A stretch of DNA of 6,090 nucleotides from Methylobacterium sp. (GTDB lineage Bacteria > Pseudomonadota > Alphaproteobacteria > Rhizobiales > Beijerinckiaceae): NCBI GenBank assembly GCA_021154065.1, contig JAJKJG010000386.1:1-6090 (forward strand), in the 5' to 3' direction. Below, one piece after another: positions 1-5,968 of this stretch. The position numbers were made by a program, and so were the translations under genes. How positions within the stretch are numbered: position 1 is the first letter of the stretch; the number at the start of each line of letters is the position of its first letter. Under the pieces are notes generated by a model. The model was not told the origin of the DNA and searched no databases. It saw only the letters and a program-made list of their open reading frames with translations.

Positions 1-65
1 GCCTGGTTGAGCACGGTCCGGATGGCGGCGTCGTCGTCGGCGACGAGGATATGTCCGTTCGGCAT
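1..65 (-). CDS. ntrC: NtrC nitrogen-regulation response regulator, N-terminal fragment (cut by window edge)
   Basis: Reading leftward from the ATG at 65-63, 21 codons are visible before the edge, translating as MPNGHILVADDDAAIRTVLNQ. The hydrophobic strand ILVA followed by three consecutive Asp (residues 10-12) is the beta1/acidic-pocket start of a response-regulator receiver domain, and the A-A-I-R-T-V-L helix is typical of NtrC. NtrC is the sigma-54-dependent activator phosphorylated by NtrB under nitrogen limitation. Its AAA+ and DNA-binding domains would lie outside this window. It starts 4 bases after the ntrB stop codon, so it is very probably the next gene of the dusB-ntrB-ntrC operon. 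Identity rests on the short receiver start plus position directly after ntrB. No strong Shine-Dalgarno is visible, which suggests translation coupled to ntrB. Confidence 0.85.
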   Translation of the reverse strand, partial: MPNGHILVADDDAAIRTVLNQ

Positions 66-69
66 GGAT

Positions 70-1191
70 CTAGGTCTCGATCTGTTGGCTCTCGATGTCG
101 GCGCCGCGCCCGTCGCGGGCGCTGTACATCGGCAGGAGGACGCGGAACGTGGTTCGGCGCGGCGCGGGGTCGCATTCGACGATCCCGCCGTGGTAGCCGA
201 CGATCTTCGCCACCAAGGCAAGTCCGAGGCCACTTCCCTGGGCCTTGGTGGTGACGAACGGGTCGAACAGGTCGGGCAGGAGGTCGAGCGGCACGCCGGG
301 GCCGTTGTCGCACACCGTCATCTCGATCGGCAGGCTGACGCGCTCGCGCGAGCCCGGAATCTGCAGCCTGATACCGGTCCGGAAGGCGGTCGCGAGCACG
401 ATCTCGGCGCCGGACGCATCGCCGCCGATGGCTTCGGCGGCGTTCTTCACGAGGTTGAGGAAGACCTGGACGAGCTGGTCGCGGTTGCCCATGACCGGCG
501 GCAGCGACGGGTCGTAGTTCTCGACGAAGTGGATGTGCCGGCCGAACCCGGACTGGGCGAGGTGCTTCACGTGGTCGAGCACCCCGTGCACGTTGACCGC
601 GCCGCGCTCGACCGGGCGCTCGTCGCCGAACAGCTCGACCCGCTCGACGAGACGCACGATCCGGTCGGCTTCGTCGCAGATCAGGCGGGTCAGCACCCGG
701 TCGCTCTCGTCGGCCGATTGCTCGAGGAGCTGCGCCGCGCCGCGGATGCCCGACAGCGGGTTCTTGATCTCGTGCGCCAGCATGGCGCCGAGCGCCGTGA
801 TCGAGCGCGCGGCGCTGCGGTGGGTGAGCTGACGGTCCATCTTGTCGGCGATGGTGCGCTCCTGGAGGGTCAGCACGACGATGTCGCTGTCCTCGCCGAG
901 CGGCGTCGCGAAGACGTCGACGATGCGCTCGCCGCCGAGCCGCGGCCCGCCGAGGTCGACGCGGTACTCGCTGACGCTCGCGCCGCGCCGCCGCACCTCG
1001 TCGATGAGGCCGAGGATGGGCGAGCCGAACGGGACGATCTCGGTCAGCTTCTGGCGCTGCATGACCCGCAGCGACAGGTCGAGGAAGGTCTCGGCCGCCA
1101 TGTTGGCGTGCAGGATCGCCCCATCCGCCCCGACGGTGAGGACCGGAAGCGGCAGCGCGTTGATGATGAAGTCGCTCGTCGGCGCGGTCAT
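70..1191 (-). CDS. ntrB: NtrB (GlnL) nitrogen-regulation two-component sensor histidine kinase/phosphatase
   Basis: This 373-residue cytosolic kinase phosphorylates and dephosphorylates NtrC according to nitrogen status, which is sensed through PII proteins. Residues about 8-110 form a PAS-like sensor domain, with no transmembrane segment. The H box is [20 protein letters not shown], with phospho-accepting His140. The ATPase domain shows the N box [10 protein letters not shown] (246-255), G1 DNGPGV (295-300), the F box FDPFVTTK (309-316) and G2 GSGLGLALV (319-327). Length fits NtrB. The frame stays open upstream inside dusB for 149 more codons, but homology to NtrB begins at [14 protein letters not shown]. 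That ATG (1191-1189) overlaps the dusB stop in an ATGA junction, which marks it as the coupled start. A polar tail of about 18 residues follows the catalytic domain, and ntrC begins 4 bases after the stop. Confidence 0.96.
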   Translation of the reverse strand: MTAPTSDFIINALPLPVLTVGADGAILHANMAAETFLDLSLRVMQRQKLTEIVPFGSPILGLIDEVRRRGASVSEYRVDLGGPRLGGERIVDVFATPLGEDSDIVVLTLQERTIADKMDRQLTHRSAARSITALGAMLAHEIKNPLSGIRGAAQLLEQSADESDRVLTRLICDEADRIVRLVERVELFGDERPVERGAVNVHGVLDHVKHLAQSGFGRHIHFVENYDPSLPPVMGNRDQLVQVFLNLVKNAAEAIGGDASGAEIVLATAFRTGIRLQIPGSRERVSLPIEMTVCDNGPGVPLDLLPDLFDPFVTTKAQGSGLGLALVAKIVGYHGGIVECDPAPRRTTFRVLLPMYSARDGRGADIESQQIET

Positions 1192-2213
1192 GCCGCCGCC
1201 CGCCTGTCGCCGGCGGGCTCGTAGAGACGCCGCAGGATGGCGATCGCAACCCCCGGCTCGGTCGTGGTCACGAGGGTCAGGCGATGGGTTTCGCCGACCC
1301 CTGCCCCGGCCTCGCGCGCCGCGTCGGCGTAGGCGGCCAGGTGCTTGCGCGCATGGCGCAGGCCGATATCCCGCCCGAAGAGCGACAGGAGCCCCTGGTA
1401 ATGCTCGATCGCGGCTTCGGTTTTCTCGTCGTCCGATGGCTCGCGGACGCATCTTCCGTCGAGGGCGGCGGCGATCTGCCCGACGAGCCATGGCCGGCCG
1501 ACGGCGGCCCGGCCAATCATCACGGCGGCGGCTCCGGACGCCGACAGGCAGGCGGCGGCGTCCTCGATCGAGGCGACGTCGCCGTTGGCGATCACCGGGA
1601 TCCCTGAGCCCGCCACGACCTCGGCGATGCGCGTCCAATCGGCGCGGCCCTTGTAGAATTGCTGGCGGGTGCGGCCATGCACCGTGACCGCCTTGACGCC
1701 GAGCGCTTCGCAGAGGCCGGCCAGCTCGGGCGCGTTGATGCGATCCTCGTCCCAGCCGAGCCGCATCTTCACCGTGACCGGCACCGCGCAGGCCGAGACA
1801 GCCGCGAAGACAAGCCTTCGCGCCAGGTCGAGATCGCGCATCAGCGCCGAGCCGGCATAGCCGCCCGTGACCTTTTTCGCCGGGCAGCCCATGTTGATGT
1901 CGATGACCGCCGCACCGTTCGCTTCGGCGACACGCGCCGCCTCTCCGATCCAGTAAGGATCGCAGCCCGCGAGCTGGACGATATGGGGGGCAACCCCCTC
2001 GCCCTCCGCCCTCAGGCGCGCCTCGGCGGCGCCGCGGACGTAGTCGTCGGACGCGACCATCTCCGAGACGACGGCCCCGGCGCCGAAACGTCGGGCGATG
2101 CGCCGGAACGCCACGTCGGTCACCCCGGAGAGAGGCGCCATGACGGCCCTGCCGTCGAGGCCTACGTTCCCGACCGAGATTCCGCCGCCGCTTAAATTAT
2201 GTTCACCTGGCAT
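1188..2213 (-). CDS. dusB: tRNA-dihydrouridine synthase, DusB/NifR3 family
   Basis: This 341-residue FMN-dependent enzyme reduces specific uridines in the tRNA D-loop to dihydrouridine, using NADPH. The TIM-barrel start is [15 protein letters not shown] (24-38). The signature [11 protein letters not shown] (105-115) carries the catalytic Cys110. Other conserved family blocks are VKMRLGW (148-154), [15 protein letters not shown] (179-193), IANGDV (208-213), the flavin-phosphate motif [11 protein letters not shown] (232-242) and RKH (289-291) in the C-terminal helical domain. The ATG at 2213 has AGG about 6-8 bases upstream. An in-frame later start would cut close to the barrel, so this start is preferred. 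The gene is first in the operon with ntrB and ntrC. This is the nifR3-ntrB-ntrC order known from Rhodobacter capsulatus, where the family name NifR3 arose. Confidence 0.95.
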   Translation of the reverse strand: MPGEHNLSGGGISVGNVGLDGRAVMAPLSGVTDVAFRRIARRFGAGAVVSEMVASDDYVRGAAEARLRAEGEGVAPHIVQLAGCDPYWIGEAARVAEANGAAVIDINMGCPAKKVTGGYAGSALMRDLDLARRLVFAAVSACAVPVTVKMRLGWDEDRINAPELAGLCEALGVKAVTVHGRTRQQFYKGRADWTRIAEVVAGSGIPVIANGDVASIEDAAACLSASGAAAVMIGRAAVGRPWLVGQIAAALDGRCVREPSDDEKTEAAIEHYQGLLSLFGRDIGLRHARKHLAAYADAAREAGAGVGETHRLTLVTTTEPGVAIAILRRLYEPAGDRRAAA

Positions 2214-2321
2214 GTTGCCTACGAATTAGCCAACCGGCGCCTGATCGGCAAGCGGCGCGATTGCCGCAAAGCCGTAACCCACATAAGAGTTCGGCCGAGT
2301 TCTCTCGCTGCGAGTCAATCA
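2214..2321. promoter_or_regulatory. Divergent intergenic control region between dusB operon and ispDF operon
   Basis: These 108 bases must hold the promoters for both divergent operons, and they are less GC-rich than the flanking genes. Seen directly are an inverted repeat CGGCAA-N9-TTGCCG (2246-2266), a direct repeat GAGTTC-GGCC-GAGTTC (2287-2302) and a short odd-centred palindrome CTCGC-T-GCGAG (2304-2314). On the plus strand TTGCCG (2261-2266) and CATAAG (2282-2287) could be weak -35/-10 elements with a 15-base spacer, each 4 of 6 to consensus. On the minus strand GGGTTACGGCTTTGCG (2280-2265) has the GG-N10-GC spacing of a sigma-54 promoter but matches poorly elsewhere. No NtrC-type TGCACC-N5-GGTGCA box was found. 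That a control region exists is inferred from gene layout. The individual elements are weak. Confidence 0.5.
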
Positions 2322-3515
2322 ATGTCGGTTGCCGCCGTCGTCGTCGCCGCCGGCCGAGGCTCGCGGATCGGCGGCGAGATTCCGAAGCAATACAGAGCTT
2401 TGGCGGGCAAACCTGTCATCGTTCATGCGATCGAGAAGCTCCTGACGGCGCCGCTCGTCCACTACGTCCTGCCGGTCATCCACCCGGACGATCGGCCGCG
2501 GTTCGAGGACGCCGTTCCGGGTCTCCAGACAACGCCCGGCAAGCTCCTGCCGCCGGTTTCCGGTGGGGGAACGCGCCAGGAATCGGTCCATCGCGGTCTG
2601 GAGGCCCTCGTCGACCGGGCCCCCGACCTCGTGCTCATCCACGACGCCGCCCGCCCCTTCGCGAGCGCGGAGCTCTTCGAGCGGGCGATCGCCGCCGGCC
2701 GCGCGCACGGTGCGGCGGTCCCAGGCGTCGCTCCCACGGACACGATCAAGGTGGTGAACGATCGCGAAGAGGTCGTCGACACGCCGGATCGCGCCCGGCT
2801 TCGCGCCGTCCAGACCCCGCAATCGTTCAGGTTCGCTGCGCTCCTCGACGCGCATCGCCGGGCGGCGAAGGACGGTCATGTCGGGTGTCCCGACGATGGC
2901 GCGCTCGCCGAATGGGCCGGTCTCTCGGTCACGGTGTTCGAGGGCGAGCCGGCCAATGTGAAGCTCACGCTCGAGGCGGATTTCGCCGCCGCCGAGCGGC
3001 GTCTCGGCGGGTCGGGCGGAAACTGGATGATGCGTGTCGGCTCGGGGTTCGACGTTCATGCCTTCACCGATGGCGACCACGTCTGGCTCGGCGGGGTGCG
3101 GATCCCGGCCGAGAGGGGCGTCGTCGCCCATTCCGATGGCGACGTCGTGCTGCACGCACTGACCGACGCGGTGCTCGGTGCGCTGGCGGAGGGCGATATC
3201 GGGATGTTTTTCCCGCCGAGCGATCCGCAATGGCGCGGGGCCTCGTCCGAGCGTTTTCTCGCCTTCGCGGCCGAGCGCGTGAGCGCGAGGGGTGGGCTCA
3301 TCGACAACCTCGACGCGACGGTGCTGTGCGAAGAGCCCCGGATCGGCCCCTGGCGGGACCTCATCCGAGCGACCATCGCGGCGATCGCCCGGGTGCCGAT
3401 CGGGGCCGTCTCCGTGAAGGCGACCACGACCGAGCGCCTCGGCTTCATCGGCCGCGGGGAAGGCCTCGCGGCGCAGGCGGTGGCGACGCTTCGGCTGCCT
3501 GCGGAGCGCGCCTGA
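2322..3515 (+). CDS. ispDF: Bifunctional IspD/IspF: MEP cytidylyltransferase fused to MECDP synthase
   Basis: This 397-residue fusion carries out two non-consecutive steps of the MEP isoprenoid pathway: MEP + CTP to CDP-ME (IspD), and CDP-ME 2-phosphate to cyclic MECDP (IspF). IspE acts between them and is not in this window. The IspD part (1 to about 230) has the nucleotide-binding loop AAGRGSRIGGEIPKQ (9-23), GGGTRQESVHRGL (81-93), VLIHDAARPF (104-113), TDTIK (139-143), QTPQSF (164-169) and EGEPANVKLT (208-216). The IspF part (237-397) has GSGFDVHAF with metal ligands Asp244 and His246, the signature HSDGDVVLHALTDAVLGA (270-287) with third ligand His278, and KATTTERLGFIGRGEG (366-381). The ATG at 2322 is chosen because IspD homology begins there. 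The frame is open back to 2199, but those 41 residues look unrelated and overlap the dusB start. No strong Shine-Dalgarno is visible. The gene is typical of alphaproteobacteria. Confidence 0.96.
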   Translation: MSVAAVVVAAGRGSRIGGEIPKQYRALAGKPVIVHAIEKLLTAPLVHYVLPVIHPDDRPRFEDAVPGLQTTPGKLLPPVSGGGTRQESVHRGLEALVDRAPDLVLIHDAARPFASAELFERAIAAGRAHGAAVPGVAPTDTIKVVNDREEVVDTPDRARLRAVQTPQSFRFAALLDAHRRAAKDGHVGCPDDGALAEWAGLSVTVFEGEPANVKLTLEADFAAAERRLGGSGGNWMMRVGSGFDVHAFTDGDHVWLGGVRIPAERGVVAHSDGDVVLHALTDAVLGALAEGDIGMFFPPSDPQWRGASSERFLAFAAERVSARGGLIDNLDATVLCEEPRIGPWRDLIRATIAAIARVPIGAVSVKATTTERLGFIGRGEGLAAQAVATLRLPAERA

Positions 3516-4012
3516 TGTTCCCCCCTGCCCTCCTTGAGCGCGCGGCCGCTCTCCTCGACGCCTACCGGACGAAGGGCTGGCGCATCGCGACCGCGGAGTC
3601 CTGCACCGGGGGCCTCGTCGCCGGCCTCCTGACCGAGATCCCTGGCTCCTCCGATGTCGTGGAGCGTGGCTACGTGACCTATTCGGACGCGGCAAAGACC
3701 GGCCTTCTCGGCGTGTCGAGCCTGACCATCGCCGAGCACGGCGCGGTGAGCGAGCCGGTGGCGCGAGCGATGGCGCAGGGCGCGCTCGGCCGATCCGAGG
3801 CGCAGGTCGCGGTGTCGATCACCGGCGTTGCCGGCCCCGGCGGCGCGACCGCGACGAAGCCGGTCGGGCTCGTCCATTTCGGGCTCGCGACCGCCGGCGG
3901 CGCGACCGAGCACCTGGAGCGCCGCTATGGCGACCTCGGCCGCGGCGCCGTCCGCATGGCGGCGGTTGAGGATGCGCTCGCGCTCCTGGAGCAAGCCGTC
4001 CGCGAGGATTAG
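3515..4012 (+). CDS. pncC: CinA C-terminal family protein, PncC-type nicotinamide-nucleotide amidase
   Basis: This 165-residue protein consists only of the CinA C-terminal domain, without the N-terminal molybdopterin-binding-like (COG1058) half found in full-length CinA. The family hydrolyses NMN to nicotinate mononucleotide plus ammonia in NAD recycling. Visible motifs are ATAESCTGGL (25-34) with the likely catalytic Ser29, the GYVTYSDAAKTGLLGV block (52-67) with Lys61, the helix GAVSEPVARAMAQGA (76-90) and SITGVAGPGG (101-110). The length matches stand-alone PncC. The ATG shares its A with the ispDF stop (TGATG at 3513-3517), so it is probably translated by coupling from ispDF. The enzymatic role is inferred from the family. 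Older annotations call such genes competence/damage-inducible CinA. Confidence 0.92.
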   Translation: MFPPALLERAAALLDAYRTKGWRIATAESCTGGLVAGLLTEIPGSSDVVERGYVTYSDAAKTGLLGVSSLTIAEHGAVSEPVARAMAQGALGRSEAQVAVSITGVAGPGGATATKPVGLVHFGLATAGGATEHLERRYGDLGRGAVRMAAVEDALALLEQAVRED

Positions 4013-4476
4013 GCACGCGCGACGCGCGCTTGGCCATAGATCTCGTCCGCCCGGTCCTCGAACGCCTCGACGAAGCTTCTGAACGCCTTGTCGAACACCG
4101 CGCCCATGAGGAGCCCGAGCGCGAAGCTCTTGAATTCATAGTTGATGAAGAACTCGACCTCGCAGCCGGCCGGAGCGGTGCGGAAATTCCAGCGGTTCTC
4201 GAGGAAGCTGAAGGGACCGTCGACATACTCGACGAGAATGCGGTGCCGCGTCCGGTCGAGGGTCACCCGCGACGTGAAGGACTCGTGGATCTTCTTGTAC
4301 CCGACCCGCATCTCGGCGACGAGGCTCTCCACCCCGTCCCCGCTCGCGACCCGGCGGCGCACCTTGAGGCCTTCGCAGAGCGGCAGGAATTCCGGATAGC
4401 GCTCGACATCGGCGACGAGCTCGAACATCTGAGACGGCGTGTGCCTCACCGGCCGCGTGGTGCGGAACGACGGCAT
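4009..4476 (-). CDS. Coq10/RatA-family START-domain protein (coenzyme Q-binding; SRPBCC fold)
   Basis: This 155-residue single-domain protein of the SRPBCC/START polyketide-cyclase type shows the family landmarks. These are an N-terminal strand with PSQMFELVADVERYPEFLPLCEGLKV (14-39, including the YPEFLPLC hallmark), the central AEMRVGYKKIHESFTSRVTLD (54-74), and a C-terminal FFINYEFKSFALGLLMGAVFDKAFRSFVEAFEDRAD (109-144) helix that closes the lipid pocket. Mitochondrial Coq10 binds ubiquinone and aids its delivery in respiration. The E. coli relative RatA (YfjG) was described as inhibiting 70S ribosome assembly. In alphaproteobacteria the Coq10-like role seems more likely, but sequence alone cannot decide, and no RatB-like partner is next to it. 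It starts 11 bases after the lipA stop, probably in the same transcript. Its stop interlocks with that of the convergent pncC gene. Confidence 0.9.
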   Translation of the reverse strand: MPSFRTTRPVRHTPSQMFELVADVERYPEFLPLCEGLKVRRRVASGDGVESLVAEMRVGYKKIHESFTSRVTLDRTRHRILVEYVDGPFSFLENRWNFRTAPAGCEVEFFINYEFKSFALGLLMGAVFDKAFRSFVEAFEDRADEIYGQARVARA

Positions 4477-4487
4477 GGAGCTTGCCG

Positions 4488-5447
4488 TCAGCGCCGGAGC
4501 TGGACGGCGCGGGCGCTCTTCAGCTTGGCGAAATCGTCGCCGGCGTGATGGGAGGAGCGGGTCAGCGGCGTTGCCGAGACGAGAAGGAAGCCCTTGGCGT
4601 AGGCGGTGGTCTCGTAGCCCTTGAACTCCTCCGGCGGCACGAAACGAACCACCGGGTGGTGCTTCCGCGTCGGCTGAAGGTACTGGCCGACGGTCAGGAA
4701 ATCGACCTCCGCGGAGCGCAGATCGTCCATCAGCTGGAGCACCTCGTTCCGCTCCTCGCCCAGGCCGACCATGATGCCGGACTTCGTGAACATCGCCGGA
4801 TCGAGCTCCTTCACGCGCTGGAGCAGCCGGACCGAGTGGAAATAGCGCGCCCCGGGGCGAACGGTCAGATACTTCGACGGCACCGTCTCGAGATTGTGGT
4901 TGAAGACATCGGGCTTCGCTTCAACGACAACCTCCAAAGCTCTGTCTTTCCTCAGGAAATCTGGTGTCAGCACCTCGATGGTCGTGATCGGGGAGCGCGC
5001 CCGGATGGCTCGGATGACCTGCGCGAAATGTCCGGCGCCGCCGTCCGCAAGATCGTCCCGGTCGACGGAGGTCACGACGACATGCGACAGTCCGAGCTTC
5101 TCGACCGCGATCGCGACATGCTCCGGCTCTTCCCGGTCGAGCGCGCCCGGCAGGCCGGTCTTGACGTTGCAGAAGGCGCAGGCCCGCGTGCAGGTGTCGC
5201 CCATGACCATGAAGGTGGCGTGCTTCTTCTCCCAGCATTCGCCGATGTTCGGGCAGCCCGCCTCCTCGCAGACGGTGACGAGCTTGTTCTCGCGCACGAT
5301 CCGGTTCGTCTCGGCCCAGGCGGGGGAGCCCGGCGCCTTGACGCGGATCCAATCGGGCTTGCGAAGGATGGGCTGGTCCGGCCGGTGCGCTTTCTCGGGG
5401 TGACGCGGCCGGGCGTCTTTCGTCAGGAGGTCGAGAACAACGGCCAT
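4488..5447 (-). CDS. lipA: Lipoyl synthase LipA (radical SAM)
   Basis: This 319-residue enzyme inserts two sulfur atoms into protein-bound octanoyl groups to make the lipoyl cofactor of pyruvate and 2-oxoglutarate dehydrogenases and the glycine cleavage system. The auxiliary 4Fe-4S cluster motif CX4CX5C is complete (Cys60, Cys65, Cys71). The radical-SAM motif CX3CX2C is complete within CTRACAFC (Cys86, Cys90, Cys93). [19 protein letters not shown] (123-141), NHNLETVP (183-190), [10 protein letters not shown] (222-231), VGQYLQPT (253-260) and the C-terminal RSSHHA (297-302) with the conserved cluster-ligating serine are all present. The ATG at 5447 is preferred over the immediately preceding in-frame TTG at 5450. 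GGGG lies about 6 bases upstream of the ATG. The Coq10-like gene follows 11 bases downstream. Confidence 0.97.
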   Translation of the reverse strand: MAVVLDLLTKDARPRHPEKAHRPDQPILRKPDWIRVKAPGSPAWAETNRIVRENKLVTVCEEAGCPNIGECWEKKHATFMVMGDTCTRACAFCNVKTGLPGALDREEPEHVAIAVEKLGLSHVVVTSVDRDDLADGGAGHFAQVIRAIRARSPITTIEVLTPDFLRKDRALEVVVEAKPDVFNHNLETVPSKYLTVRPGARYFHSVRLLQRVKELDPAMFTKSGIMVGLGEERNEVLQLMDDLRSAEVDFLTVGQYLQPTRKHHPVVRFVPPEEFKGYETTAYAKGFLLVSATPLTRSSHHAGDDFAKLKSARAVQLRR

Positions 5448-5473
5448 CAAAAACCCCGGCCGCGACGCTGCAA

Positions 5474-5511
5474 GAGCCGCGGCAGGGGTGACTTAAGACC
5501 TGCCGCGGCTC
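5474..5511 (-). terminator. Perfect 13-bp hairpin between the GlsB-family gene and lipA; probable terminator or attenuator
   Basis: GAGCCGCGGCAGG (5474-5486) and CCTGCCGCGGCTC (5499-5511) are exact reverse complements around a 12-base loop that contains the palindrome CTTAAG (5492-5497). The stem is very GC-rich and should be stable in RNA. On the minus strand it sits about 35 bases past the stop of the GlsB-family gene and about 26 bases before the lipA start. That placing fits termination of the upstream transcript or attenuation ahead of lipA. It is not a textbook intrinsic terminator: the stem is followed on the minus strand by TTGCAGCG, and a run of five T occurs only about 20 bases later. 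The structure is seen directly. The function is inferred. Confidence 0.6.
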
Positions 5512-5546
5512 AGTGCAAACGGCGGGGCGGCATGGACGACGCTCGG

Positions 5547-5837
5547 CTAATAGCTCGTTCGACGCCCGGCGATGGCCCGATAGACCACGATGACGAGGAT
5601 GGCGCCGACGGTCGCGGAGATCAGGTTGCCCCAGAAGCCGACGACGTAGATGCCGAGCAGCCGGGCGAGGAAGTTGCCGACGACCGCGCCGATGATCCCC
5701 ATGATGATGTTGGCGAACAGGCCCATGTTGGAGCTGGTGAATTTCTCCGCCAGCCATCCGGCCAGGGCGCCGATGATGATGGCCATGAAGAAGCCGACGC
5801 CGGGCTGCCCGAGCGCGCTATAGGTGGTGGCGTCCAT
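5547..5837 (-). CDS. GlsB/YeaQ/YmgE family stress-response membrane protein (transglycosylase-associated protein)
   Basis: This 96-residue, very hydrophobic protein has three predicted membrane helices at about 15-32, 40-62 and 67-89. It shows the family hallmark GALAGWLAEKF (23-33) and a glycine-rich second helix NIIMGIIGAVVGNFLA (43-58), and ends in the basic, polar tail AGRRTSY. Members are small inner-membrane proteins, often induced by stress. The name transglycosylase-associated is historical, and no enzymatic activity is established. The ATG at 5837 is chosen because GGAGAG lies 7 bases upstream. The frame continues open to 5984, but those 49 residues lack family features and would overlap the divergent gene start. 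A separate transcription unit is likely, with its own promoter candidate upstream and a hairpin downstream. The function is unknown beyond the family assignment. Confidence 0.88.
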   Translation of the reverse strand: MDATTYSALGQPGVGFFMAIIIGALAGWLAEKFTSSNMGLFANIIMGIIGAVVGNFLARLLGIYVVGFWGNLISATVGAILVIVVYRAIAGRRTSY

Positions 5838-5844
5838 GTTGAAT

Positions 5845-5850
5845 CTCTCC
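5845..5850 (-). promoter_or_regulatory. Shine-Dalgarno GGAGAG fixing the start of the GlsB-family gene
   Basis: On the minus strand GGAGAG is separated by 7 bases (ATTCAAC) from the ATG at 5837. It is the clearest ribosome-binding site in the window and argues against the longer reading frame that stays open to 5984. Confidence 0.75.
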
Positions 5851-5867
5851 GCTTGTCCGTCGTCATC

Positions 5868-5892
5868 AACGGCCAAGGTAGGGCAAGGTTGC
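5868..5892 (-). promoter_or_regulatory. Candidate EcfG-type general stress promoter for the GlsB-family gene
   Basis: On the minus strand GCAAC (5892-5888) is followed after exactly 16 bases by CGTT (5871-5868). The alphaproteobacterial EcfG/SigT-type promoter consensus is GGAAC-N16/17-CGTT, so this is a match with one mismatch in the -35 box. The expected transcription start, roughly 5860, leaves a leader of about 20-25 bases that retains the GGAGAG ribosome-binding site. GlsB/YeaQ-family genes are plausible stress-regulon members. Short motifs like this also occur by chance, so the call is tentative. Confidence 0.35.
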
Positions 5893-5968
5893 ACGCGGGC
5901 GATCGCGGCGAGCCTCGCCTGTGATCCTTTGATCCTGCGCTTGGTTCCGGCTACCGAGCGCAACGCCC

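Noticed and set aside
7..1224. Long plus-strand open frame (405 codons) opposite ntrB
   Set aside because: It is antisense to ntrB, which has all kinase boxes. The translation is Arg/Ala/Asp/Val-rich with no recognisable domain. Such frames are a common by-product of high GC content.
2199..2321. 41-residue N-terminal extension of IspDF starting at 2199
   Set aside because: No IspD family members begin this way as far as I recognise. The segment would overlap the dusB start and occupy the whole divergent promoter region. IspD homology starts exactly at the ATG at 2322.
2261..3514. Plus-strand frame upstream of and continuous with the PncC gene (418 codons before the ATG at 3515)
   Set aside because: This is the out-of-frame reading of ispDF and is Arg/Gly/Ala-rich nonsense. 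CinA homology starts only at the ATG at 3515, so this is not a full-length CinA with an N-terminal domain.
2319..3695. Long minus-strand open frame (458 codons) opposite ispDF and pncC
   Set aside because: It is antisense to complete IspD and IspF motifs and extends past the gene boundary into pncC. It is a high-GC shadow frame with no domain.
4009..4476. RatA toxin of a type II toxin-antitoxin system
   Set aside because: Database naming for this family suggests a toxin, but no antitoxin-like partner (RatB) is adjacent. The neighbours are lipA and a convergent pncC gene. A Coq10-type ubiquinone role fits alphaproteobacterial context better, so no toxin-antitoxin system is claimed.
5907..5919. 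GGCGAG-C-CTCGCC palindrome between the GlsB-family gene and the glycosylase gene
   Set aside because: A one-base centre cannot form an RNA hairpin, and short GC palindromes are expected often at this base composition. There is no second copy or supporting context for an operator.
4482..5924. Long plus-strand open frame (480 codons) opposite lipA and the GlsB-family gene
   Set aside because: It runs antisense through two well-supported genes and an intergenic hairpin, with low-complexity Asp/Arg/Gly/Ala composition and no motif. It is explained by codon bias on the other strand.
5922..5935. Short direct repeat TGATCC-TT-TGATCC
   Set aside because: Two hexamers only, with no adjacent mobile-element end or further copies. 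It is too short to call a repeat feature.
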